Below are positions 7,852-14,375 of a stretch of DNA of 64,000 bases, one piece after another. The DNA is taken from positions 62,001 to 126,000 of the forward strand of contig NZ_VSST01000037.1 of NCBI RefSeq assembly GCF_019402665.1, given 5' to 3'. The notes under the pieces are model-generated. The model had not been told where the DNA came from and ran no database searches. It saw only the letters and a list, made by a program, of their open reading frames with translations. The DNA is from Bradyrhizobium canariense (GTDB lineage: Bacteria; Pseudomonadota; Alphaproteobacteria; Rhizobiales; Xanthobacteraceae). Position 1 is the stretch's first letter. Every line of letters begins with the position of its first letter. The translations under genes and the position numbers were made by a program.

Positions 7852-9276
7852 ATGTCCGTCGTACAACTTGCAGTACTGGACACCGGCTCCAACCGAACAC
7901 TTTCCGAACGGCTGATCGATCAGCTCGCCGACCGCATCGGCGGCCTCGGCGTGGAACTCGCTGACATCGCCGGCAACGTCCAGGAAGTCGCAAGCCGCGT
8001 CGCGAACCAGTCGGAGCGGTTCCATCACCTCCAGGAAACCGCCGAGACGATGGTCTCGGCCAATCACGACATCGCCAATGCGTCACAGGCGGTGCAAACG
8101 ACCACATCAGCGGCGGTCGGCGAGATCGCGCAGTCGCGTGGCGCGGTCGATGCCGCGGTCAGCCACATCTCCGAGCTCGTCGCGGCGGTGGAGCGGATCG
8201 AGGCGCGGCTCAGCGCCGTCGGCTCCGCGCTGGCACAAGTCGCAAAAGTGTCCGGCTCGATCGAGGCGATCGCGAAGCAGACCAACCTGCTCGCGCTCAA
8301 CGCCACCATCGAGGCGGCACGCGCCGGCAATGCCGGCCGCGGCTTCGCGGTGGTCGCAAGCGAGGTCAAGAACCTCGCGGAAGCCACCCGCCAGGCCACA
8401 CACCAGATCTCCGACACCGTGCGCGATCTCGACGGCCAGATCGAAGGCCTGATCGGCGAGAGCAGCGATGCCTCGCAGCGCGCGAAGACGGCCGGCGAAG
8501 GCGCCCAGCGGATCTCCGGCATCATCTCGCGGGTCCAGCAGGGCTTCGCCTCCGTGGAAGCGGAGATCGGCAGCGTCACGCGCGCCGCGACCTCCAATCT
8601 CGGACATTGCGACACCGTCATCAGCGAGCTCAACGAGCTCGCCAAGGGCGTTGACCTCTCCTCGCGCGATCTCAAGAACGCCGATCAGCGCGTGACCAAA
8701 CTGCTCGACACGTCCGAAGGCCTGATCGCGCTGATCGCCGACAGCGGCGTCGAGACGTCGGATGCGCCGCTGATCAGAATCGTGGTCGAGACCGCCAAGC
8801 GGATCTCCGACGAGTTCGAAGCCGCCATCGGCCGCGGCGAGATCACGCTCGACCAGTTTATGGACGAGAATTACCGGGAAATCCCCGGCACCGATCCCAA
8901 GCAGTACAACACTGGCTATGTCGACTTCACCGACCGCGTGCTGCCAGCGATCCAGGATCCGATTCAGAAGTCCGATCCCCGCATCGTGTTCTGCGTCGCC
9001 TGGGCCAAGGGCGGCTATCTGCCAACGCACAACCCGAACTACCGTCTGCCGCAGGGCAAGGATCCGGTCTGGAATAATGCCAATTGCCGCAACCGCCGCC
9101 TGTTCACCGATCGCGCGGTGCAGAAGGTCGCGGCTAACACCAAGCCGTTCCTGCTGCAGACCTACCGCCGCGACATGGGCGGCGGGCAGTTCGTGCTGAT
9201 GAAGGACCTGTCCTCGCCGATCATGATCCGCGGCAAGCACTGGGGCGCCTTCCGGATGGGCTTTCGGCAGAGCTGA
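7852..9276 (+). CDS. Soluble methyl-accepting chemotaxis protein with C-terminal sensory domain
   Basis: A 474-residue cytoplasmic chemoreceptor. The signalling tip is in AKQTNLLALNATIEAARAG and GRGFAVVASEVKNLAEAT (about residues 138-180). The C-terminal ~155 residues match those of the upstream receptor: paired motifs include the DPKQYNTGYVDFTDRVLPA region, NCRNRRLFTDRA, QTYRRDMGGG and GKHWGAFRMGF. It lacks the PilZ-like insert. A GGAGG-like site precedes the start (about 7836-7842), and the 109-bp gap suggests co-transcription with its neighbour, probably after a duplication. Redox or small-molecule sensing by the C-terminal domain is a possibility that the sequence alone cannot settle. Confidence 0.9.
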   Translation: MSVVQLAVLDTGSNRTLSERLIDQLADRIGGLGVELADIAGNVQEVASRVANQSERFHHLQETAETMVSANHDIANASQAVQTTTSAAVGEIAQSRGAVDAAVSHISELVAAVERIEARLSAVGSALAQVAKVSGSIEAIAKQTNLLALNATIEAARAGNAGRGFAVVASEVKNLAEATRQATHQISDTVRDLDGQIEGLIGESSDASQRAKTAGEGAQRISGIISRVQQGFASVEAEIGSVTRAATSNLGHCDTVISELNELAKGVDLSSRDLKNADQRVTKLLDTSEGLIALIADSGVETSDAPLIRIVVETAKRISDEFEAAIGRGEITLDQFMDENYREIPGTDPKQYNTGYVDFTDRVLPAIQDPIQKSDPRIVFCVAWAKGGYLPTHNPNYRLPQGKDPVWNNANCRNRRLFTDRAVQKVAANTKPFLLQTYRRDMGGGQFVLMKDLSSPIMIRGKHWGAFRMGFRQS

Positions 9277-9769
9277 CGGTCGTCGCGACGCGCTTACAGC
9301 GGCGACCAGGGCCTCCCTGAATCAAAAACCTCGAAAACAACCCCATGCACAGTAGCCGGGGCGAGTGGAATCAATGGCTTAAGCGCCTGTTGAATCCGTC
9401 CGATCCAGGGCCTGTTGAACGAGGGCCTGTTGAAGCCGTTGCGCCGTCGGGCAAAACAGGCGTAGGATGCTATTATTCCGAAATTTCCATTCCTTCCTCT
9501 TCCCTTCTCCCCTTGGGAATATGCGGCTCTATGCAACTGACTGACGCAAATAGCAAAACCGATATCGGTGTCGGTAGAGTGTCCCTTGCGTGCGGTTCCT
9601 GATCGTGCGCGTCGTCTCGGTGGGATTTGGCCCGGCAGATCGCGGCCCGTGGGGCTGATGCGCTGCCCGGCCTTTGCCCGATTCTGGGCCCTGCGCTGGC
9701 GGCGCGACGAACGGCCCTCCTGCGGCCCGCGCTGGCGCGGGCCGATGCTGTTGTTACCCCGATGGACGA
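9277..9769. other. 493-bp gene-free stretch downstream of the receptors
   Basis: Short frames occur on both strands, but none has a credible ribosome site or family motif. The stretch holds three copies of GCCTGTTGAA (9384-9433), a small palindrome ACCGATATCGGT at about 9558-9569, and a visibly lower GC patch near 9460-9530. It may be the decayed remains of an inserted sequence; I see no gene in it. Confidence 0.4.
9384..9433. repeat. Three short direct repeats (GCCTGTTGAA)
   Basis: The decamer GCCTGTTGAA starts at 9384, 9410 and 9424, with spacers of 16 and 4 bases. It is not part of a recognised element. It could be a slippage product or a leftover of an insertion. Confidence 0.55.
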
Positions 9770-10114
9770 TTACTTCTTCTGCTCCGTCGCGGCGCCGGTG
9801 GTGGTGCCGTCGCGTGCGTCCCGCCGCTCGTCGCGTCCCGTACGCCGTGCTTGCCGCCGCTCCGTGCGGCCGGCGCGGCGCTCCTGCCGCCGCTCTGTTC
9901 GCCCGCTGCGCCGCTCCTGGCGGCGTTCCGTACCCGACTTAGGCGCGTCCGCTGGCGGCGTAGTAGGCGCGGCGGCTGGCGCGGTGGTTTGAGCAACAGC
10001 CTCTGAGGCCGCAAAAATTGAGGACGAAGCCACAAGCCCAAACACCCCTGCGTATCCAAGGAAAGTGAGTGCGTTGCGACGACAGACCTGTTTCGGCTCC
10101 GAACGTTCATTCAT
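9770..10114 (-). CDS. Exported Arg/Glu-rich small protein with 11-residue tandem repeats
   Basis: A 114-residue protein with start ATG 10114 behind GGGAG. Residues 11-42 form a signal peptide with an arginine pair (CRRNALTFLGYAG) and likely cleavage after an A-V-A-Q segment. A Pro/Ala/Thr linker (43-60) leads to almost four copies of an 11-residue unit of the form TERRQERRxGR (62-103), then a short polar tail. Such a segment should be a long, highly charged helix. No enzyme motif is present and I do not recognise a family. A perfect FNR/FixK-type box lies 60-73 bases upstream of the start, so induction under low oxygen is plausible. Confidence 0.75.
   Translation of the reverse strand: MNERSEPKQVCRRNALTFLGYAGVFGLVASSSIFAASEAVAQTTAPAAAPTTPPADAPKSGTERRQERRSGRTERRQERRAGRTERRQARRTGRDERRDARDGTTTGAATEQKK
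9806..9931 (-). repeat. 33-nt coding tandem repeat
   Basis: Inside the small exported protein, about 3.8 units of 33 nt encode TERRQERRSGR, TERRQERRAGR, TERRQARRTGR and a shortened, more diverged DERRDARDG. The protein period is exact, which points to recent unit duplication or strong selection on helix periodicity. Confidence 0.7.
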
Positions 10115-10170
10115 GTTCAGGCTCCCGGTTGCTGCCCCGTCAGAGCATGTCACCAGCGTCCGTGGCCTAG

Positions 10171-10419
10171 CTATTGATCTGGATCAACTTGTTTCGGTGC
10201 TTCAAGCCACGTTGGGATTTCGGTCGATGGGATCGACACTCTCGGAAAGTGAGGGATGATAGTCCCTGCAGTGACGATCAGTCCGTCGTTGAATTTGGTG
10301 CGCGCAAAATCCTTAGCTGCTGCTTCGCTTTCAAACGTGTTCGTTAGACGCGGATGTCGCCGCCTTGACAGTGTGCCGTCCGGCGGCACTTCAAAAGTGA
10401 CATACCAAGTGTGTTTCAT
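10171..10419 (-). CDS. Conserved small protein of unknown function
   Basis: An 82-residue soluble protein beginning MKHTWYVTFEVPPDGTLSRR. It has no signal peptide or membrane segment. The segment FESEAAAKDFARTKFNDG is a helix-like stretch, followed by GLIVTAGTI and a C-terminal WLEAP. I recall similar short proteins as frequent paralogues in Bradyrhizobium genomes, but no function is known to me. Its last codons and stop (TAG at 10171-10173) overlap or abut the FNR/FixK-type box that serves the downstream gene. Confidence 0.7.
   Translation of the reverse strand: MKHTWYVTFEVPPDGTLSRRRHPRLTNTFESEAAAKDFARTKFNDGLIVTAGTIIPHFPRVSIPSTEIPTWLEAPKQVDPDQ
10174..10187 (-). promoter_or_regulatory. FNR/FixK-type box upstream of the Arg/Glu-repeat protein
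   Basis: TTGATCTGGATCAA is a perfect match to TTGAT-N4-ATCAA, the site of the FNR/FixK family that activates microaerobic genes in rhizobia. Its centre is 66 bases before the start at 10114, a distance compatible with class II activation at -41.5 and a ~25-base leader. It overlaps the 3' end of the preceding small gene. Confidence 0.7.
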
Positions 10420-10526
10420 GCCCTAATGCCGCCCCGGCGGTACTAGTGACTATCCCCGCCAGACCAAGAAAAGCCGCCACCGGGACGAAACGATGACGGC
10501 TTCTTGCTGGCTTGCGAAACCGGCCT

Positions 10527-10790
10527 TTACCGCCCGGCTCCAACGCGGTTGACGCCACCATTCGCATTGCCACCGGCGTTATGACGGACTGCGGCGCGCG
10601 CCACCGGGCGCGGCCTGAGCACGACGCCTGCCCGGGCAACGCAACCCGCGGGATATTCTACGTACTGGCAGTAAATCACAGCCTTGGCTGGGGTTGGACT
10701 AAGCGACAGGGTTGCAAGCCCAAGCAGGCCGCTGGCGGCAATGCCCGCGACCGTCGCTGACTTGATCGAAAGAAGCTTCCTCGGATGCAT
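10527..10790 (-). CDS. Small exported protein of unknown function
   Basis: An 87-residue protein with start ATG 10790 behind a strong GGGAGG. A signal peptide (about 1-38, ending SPTPAKA) precedes a mature part YCQYVEYPAGCVARAGVVLR with two cysteines that could form a disulfide, then a basic, low-complexity tail rich in Arg, Gly and Asn. The frame is open to 10820 upstream, but the ribosome site favours 10790. Function unknown. It is divergent from the Gly-rich gene at 10969, with an FNR/FixK-type box between the two. Confidence 0.7.
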   Translation of the reverse strand: MHPRKLLSIKSATVAGIAASGLLGLATLSLSPTPAKAVIYCQYVEYPAGCVARAGVVLRPRPVARAAVRHNAGGNANGGVNRVGAGR

Positions 10791-10888
10791 GGCGGACCTC
10801 CCTCTTCGCACTTGCGTCACCGAAAGGTGACGGAAGCCGCCTCAGGTGCGGCTGAACATAGCGTAGGCGTGGCAGTGCGCGGGTTCGA

Positions 10889-10902
10889 TTGATCTACATC
10901 AA
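10889..10902. promoter_or_regulatory. FNR/FixK-type box between divergent small genes
   Basis: TTGATCTACATCAA is again a perfect TTGAT-N4-ATCAA. It sits about 105 bases from the start of the minus-strand gene (10790) and about 73 bases from the plus-strand gene (10969). The distance to 10969 fits activation of that gene best; both could respond. Confidence 0.7.
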
Positions 10903-10968
10903 GCCCACGCGCACAGGGAGCCGCAATCTCGCGAGCGGGGCTCAATGAATTCATGGAAGGGTTCCATC

Positions 10969-11304
10969 ATGCTCCGCTATATTCTCGCTCCTCTTGCCGC
11001 TTTCGTTTTGCTCATCGTCTGCTTGATCCCCGATGACGCCGAGGCTCGGCGCGGCGGAGGTGCCTATCGGGGCGGCGGCGGTTACCGCGGCGGTGCGGTC
11101 GCAGTTCGAGGACCGCGGGGCGGCGGCGCTGTTGCAGTGCGCGGCGCAGGCTACCGTGGCTACGGCTATCGTGGCGGCTATCGCGGCTACGGCTATCGAG
11201 GCTACGGTGTAGGAGCGGCAGCGGTCGGCGCGGCTGCCCTTGGCACTGCTGCGTACCGCCGCAGTTGCTACGATGCTTACGGGAACTATATTTGCGCCTA
11301 TTAA
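10969..11304 (+). CDS. Exported Gly/Arg/Tyr-rich small protein
   Basis: A 111-residue protein with start ATG 10969 behind GGAAGG. Residues 1-24 form a signal peptide ending DDAEA. The mature protein is built of short GGGYRGG and GYGYRGG-like units, then a small hydrophobic Ala/Gly patch, and ends with two Cys in YRRSCYDAYGNYICAY. Similar low-complexity secreted proteins with a terminal Cys pair are common in Bradyrhizobium; surface or envelope location is likely but no role is known. An FNR/FixK-type box lies upstream. Confidence 0.75.
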   Translation: MLRYILAPLAAFVLLIVCLIPDDAEARRGGGAYRGGGGYRGGAVAVRGPRGGGAVAVRGAGYRGYGYRGGYRGYGYRGYGVGAAAVGAAALGTAAYRRSCYDAYGNYICAY

Positions 11305-11570
11305 TCCGTGGCGACGCGGCGATAGCGCAACTTGGCCCTCTGTGCGCGCAAGCAAGCGCTGGCGGTGACCGTCCGACGATAGCGACCCTGCGCCATCGGT
11401 CTGCAGGTACTCTGGACGACGTGGCGTATCGCGGGGACCGCGCGACGCCCCGCTATGAAATCTTGCGGACTGTTCGTGTCAGAATTGCCCCGTAGTTTCC
11501 CTTGTCTCCGCTTGTTGATAATCTGATCGAGCGGATACGGTACTCCACTTGGATCGGGGCTCGGAGTGCG

Positions 11571-13460
11571 ATGCTTTTCTGGCTGCCTCACTCATGGCGA
11601 ACCTGTCGCGTGCGGAGATTCACCGCTGCGTTGACCGTCGCATTTTTGATCGCGACGACAGGCCAAAGTCATGCAGCTGATCCAGCGCCCAAACGTGTTC
11701 TGATGCTGCATTCGTTCGGCCTTCGGTTCAAGCCCTGGACCGTTTATGCAGAGGCCATTCGATCCGAAATAAGTCGGCGCAGCAACGTGGAGTTTCAGGA
11801 CCACTCGCTTGTGGTTGCTCGCCTGAGTAACGACAAATCAGATGGTCCGTTCGTCGAATATCTTCACGCCCTTAATGCCCAGCACCCGCCCGATCTAATC
11901 ATGTCCATTGGCGCCCCAGCCGCCAATTTTGTCCAGCGACACCGAAAAGAGCTTTTCCCAAATACGCCGATGGTCTTGACGGCTGTGGAGCGGCGGCGCG
12001 TGGCCTTCGATAAATTGGGCGAAAATGACACCGTGGTAGGGTCGACCAACAACACCATCGAGTTCTTCGAAAATATTCTGAGTGTTTTGCCTCTAACAAC
12101 CACGATTGCAGTCGTAATTGGAGCATCTCCAAGCGAAACGTATTGGCTGGAAGAGACGCGCCGACGAACCGCGCCGCTGGCCGGGCGAGTACAAATTCGA
12201 TACTACAATGAACTTTCATTTGAAGAAATTCAGAAGGACGCAGCGACCCTCCCGCCACATAGTGCGATCTTCTGGCTCTTGCTGAATGTTGACGCCGCGG
12301 GCGTGGCGTATGAGGGGCCCGGCGCGTTACTCCAACTTTCCAAGGTGGCCAACGCGCCGATCTTTACTCACGACCAATCTTTTTTTGGAGACGGCATCGT
12401 CGGTGGCCCCATGCATTCCGTGATTGAGCAAAGCACCAAAGCCGCCAAGGTCGCGCTTCGCATCCTCAATGGCGAAAAGATCGCCGACATCAAGCCATCA
12501 TTCGTTGACGTTGCATCTCCCATATTCGACTGGCGACAAATGCAGCGGTGGGGAATTGCCGAGCGCAATCTGCCGCCCGGTAGCGCCGTCTACTTCCGGG
12601 AGCCCACGTTGTGGGAGCGATATTGGTGGCAAATCACATTCACTATCGCGCTTGTCCTCGCGCAAGCGGGACTGATCGCGCTTTTGTTATTTGAACATCG
12701 TCGTCGGCAATTCGCCGAAGTACAGTCGCGACAGCGCATGACTGAACTGGCTCACGTTAATCGCTTCGCGACCGCTGGTGAACTGACCGCCTCGATTGCT
12801 CACGAGATCAACCAGCCGCTGGGGTCTATTCTGACGAACGCTGAAACCGCAGCCGCGATCCTGCAATCGCAGCGTCCCGATATCGCTGCACTTTCCGATG
12901 TTGTTGAACTCAGGGAAATTGTGAACGATATTTTACAGGATGACCGGCGCGCCACCGAGGTCATTCGCAGGATGCGCAGCCTCCTAAAGAAGGCGCCGTT
13001 CGAATTGAAGCAACTGGACCTCAACGAGGTAGTGCAAGAGACGGTCAGATTTCTTTCGGCGCTAACCGTCAGCCGAAAATTCGAAATGGTCAACGTGATC
13101 ACGTCCGATGCGCTACCGATCCTCGGCGACCGCATTCAGCTTCAACAAGTCATTTTGAACCTTGTGCTGAACGGGGTCGAGGCTATGAAGGACACGTCTC
13201 ACGAAAGCCGCACTATCAGCATCCGGACTGCGCGCGCCGATCAGTTTGCCGAGCTATCCGTATCAGATCGCGGACCCGGCATTCCAGAAGACAAATTGAA
13301 ACAGGTTTTCGAGCCGTTTTACACCAGCAAAGCGGAAGGCATGGGCATGGGCTTGTCCATTGCGCGCACCATTATCGAAGCGCACAACGGATTCATATCA
13401 GCGAGTAATCGGGAGCACGGCGGTGCCTCGTTCACGATCAGGCTCCCCTTTGTCGGTTGA
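11571..13460 (+). CDS. Membrane sensor histidine kinase with periplasmic ABC-substrate-binding-like domain
   Basis: A 629-residue kinase. A signal peptide/first TM (about 12-35) leads to a periplasmic domain of ~310 residues that resembles the ABC_sub_bind family (LMLHSFGLRFKPWTVYAEAI, DLIMSIGAPAANFVQRHR), then a TM at about 350-372. The dimerisation domain has H411 in SIAHEINQPLGS, and the ATPase part shows NLVLNGVEAM, DRGPGIPEDKL, FEPFYTSK and GMGMGLSI. The TTG at 11502 would add 23 residues without a clear ribosome site. No response regulator is adjacent. GC content looks lower than in its neighbours, suggesting acquisition. The ligand is unknown. Confidence 0.88.
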   Translation: MLFWLPHSWRTCRVRRFTAALTVAFLIATTGQSHAADPAPKRVLMLHSFGLRFKPWTVYAEAIRSEISRRSNVEFQDHSLVVARLSNDKSDGPFVEYLHALNAQHPPDLIMSIGAPAANFVQRHRKELFPNTPMVLTAVERRRVAFDKLGENDTVVGSTNNTIEFFENILSVLPLTTTIAVVIGASPSETYWLEETRRRTAPLAGRVQIRYYNELSFEEIQKDAATLPPHSAIFWLLLNVDAAGVAYEGPGALLQLSKVANAPIFTHDQSFFGDGIVGGPMHSVIEQSTKAAKVALRILNGEKIADIKPSFVDVASPIFDWRQMQRWGIAERNLPPGSAVYFREPTLWERYWWQITFTIALVLAQAGLIALLLFEHRRRQFAEVQSRQRMTELAHVNRFATAGELTASIAHEINQPLGSILTNAETAAAILQSQRPDIAALSDVVELREIVNDILQDDRRATEVIRRMRSLLKKAPFELKQLDLNEVVQETVRFLSALTVSRKFEMVNVITSDALPILGDRIQLQQVILNLVLNGVEAMKDTSHESRTISIRTARADQFAELSVSDRGPGIPEDKLKQVFEPFYTSKAEGMGMGLSIARTIIEAHNGFISASNREHGGASFTIRLPFVG

Positions 13461-13910
13461 TCCACAACGGCGCCCATACGCGGACAGAGACCCCTCACCC
13501 GAGTGAGCCTGCGTCTACCGGCGTCGCTGTCCTCTCTCACAAGGGGAGAGGGCACAACAATGAGTTGCTGCAATTGATCGCGTCAGAAGTCCGCGTCGCC
13601 GTCTGACTTCCACAATCGCACGACTTTCGTCATCGCATGATTTTGCGCATTCGCACGATCATCTGCGGCGATCAACGGCGCGCATGTGAAGCAAAAGCGT
13701 CAAAACATGACGATTATCATATCAATTAGCCCAAAATCACTGCAGTGATCGCCGCACAAATTCGTGAACGTCATGGCCTGACCCGCTCGCTGCGCAAATA
13801 TGCATTGCCGGAAATGTCGACGCTTCATCGTTTCGCATCGATATGATTATTGTGCGCGCAAATTCGCTGACTAGATCGCCGTAAGCGATCGCGCGAGCAA
13901 GGGGATGCAT
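13461..13910. other. Gene-free stretch between the kinase and the Mo-enzyme operon
   Basis: About 450 bp. The first part holds a copy of a CTCACCC/GGGAGAGG repeat (13491-13552). The rest is AT-richer with scattered CATGA and CGCATGA-like words (13620-13740) and no convincing frame. It should contain the promoter of the operon starting at 13911, but I see no clear -35/-10 pair. Confidence 0.4.
13491..13552. repeat. Intergenic repeat, family E (CCTCACCC...GGGGAGAGGG), short copy
   Basis: CCCCTCACCCGAGTGAG at the left and CTCACAAGGGGAGAGGG at the right resemble the ends of the longer copies at 26502 and 31777. Palindromic potential is weak here, so this looks like a shortened relic. Confidence 0.45.
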
Positions 13911-14375
13911 ATGGCAACTGTTCTCACCATCAATGGCGAAACGAAGTCGTTCGACGCCCCACCTGACATGCCGCTGCTGTGGGTGCTGCGCGACGTCCTT
14001 GGGATGACCGGCACCAAGTTCGGCTGCGGCATCGCGCAGTGTGGCGCCTGCACCGTGCACGTCGATGGCAAGGCAGTCCGCTCCTGCGTCTTGCCGGTCA
14101 GCGCGGTCGCGAACCGCACCATCACCACAATCGAGCATGTCGGCAGCACGCCAGCGGGCGCAAAGGTGCAGAAGGCCTGGCTCGATGCCGAAGTGATCCA
14201 GTGCGGCTATTGCCAGTCCGGCCAGATCATGGCGGCCGCGGCACTGCTGGCGGCAACGCCCAGCCCTGACGATTCCGACATCGACGCGGCGATGGCCGGC
14301 AACATCTGCCGCTGCGGCACCTATGTGCGCATCCGCGAGGCCATCAAGCAGGCCGCCTCCGGCCGTCAGTCATGA
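13911..14375 (+). CDS. 2Fe-2S subunit of a molybdenum hydroxylase (isoquinoline 1-oxidoreductase alpha type)
   Basis: A 154-residue electron-transfer subunit. The plant-type 2Fe-2S cluster ligands are C39, C44, C47 and C59 (FGCGIAQCGACTVHVDG...RSC), and the second cluster ligands are C98, C101, C133 and C135 (CGYCQSG and CRCGTY). ATG 13911 is preferred over 13905 because AAGGGG ends six bases before it. It passes electrons from the Mo subunit to the cytochrome encoded downstream. The stop overlaps the next start (ATGA). Confidence 0.92.
   Translation: MATVLTINGETKSFDAPPDMPLLWVLRDVLGMTGTKFGCGIAQCGACTVHVDGKAVRSCVLPVSAVANRTITTIEHVGSTPAGAKVQKAWLDAEVIQCGYCQSGQIMAAAALLAATPSPDDSDIDAAMAGNICRCGTYVRIREAIKQAASGRQS

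Noticed and set aside
9627..10006. Plus-strand frames opposite the Arg/Glu-repeat protein
   Set aside because: Their Arg/Ser/Cys/Pro-rich composition is the shadow of a GC-rich, repetitive gene on the other strand; that strand has a ribosome site, a signal peptide and exact protein repeats.
10391..10639. Minus-strand 82-residue frame with a signal-like segment
   Set aside because: It lacks a ribosome site, begins inside the next exported-protein gene and overlaps it; the hydrophobic stretch alone is not enough.
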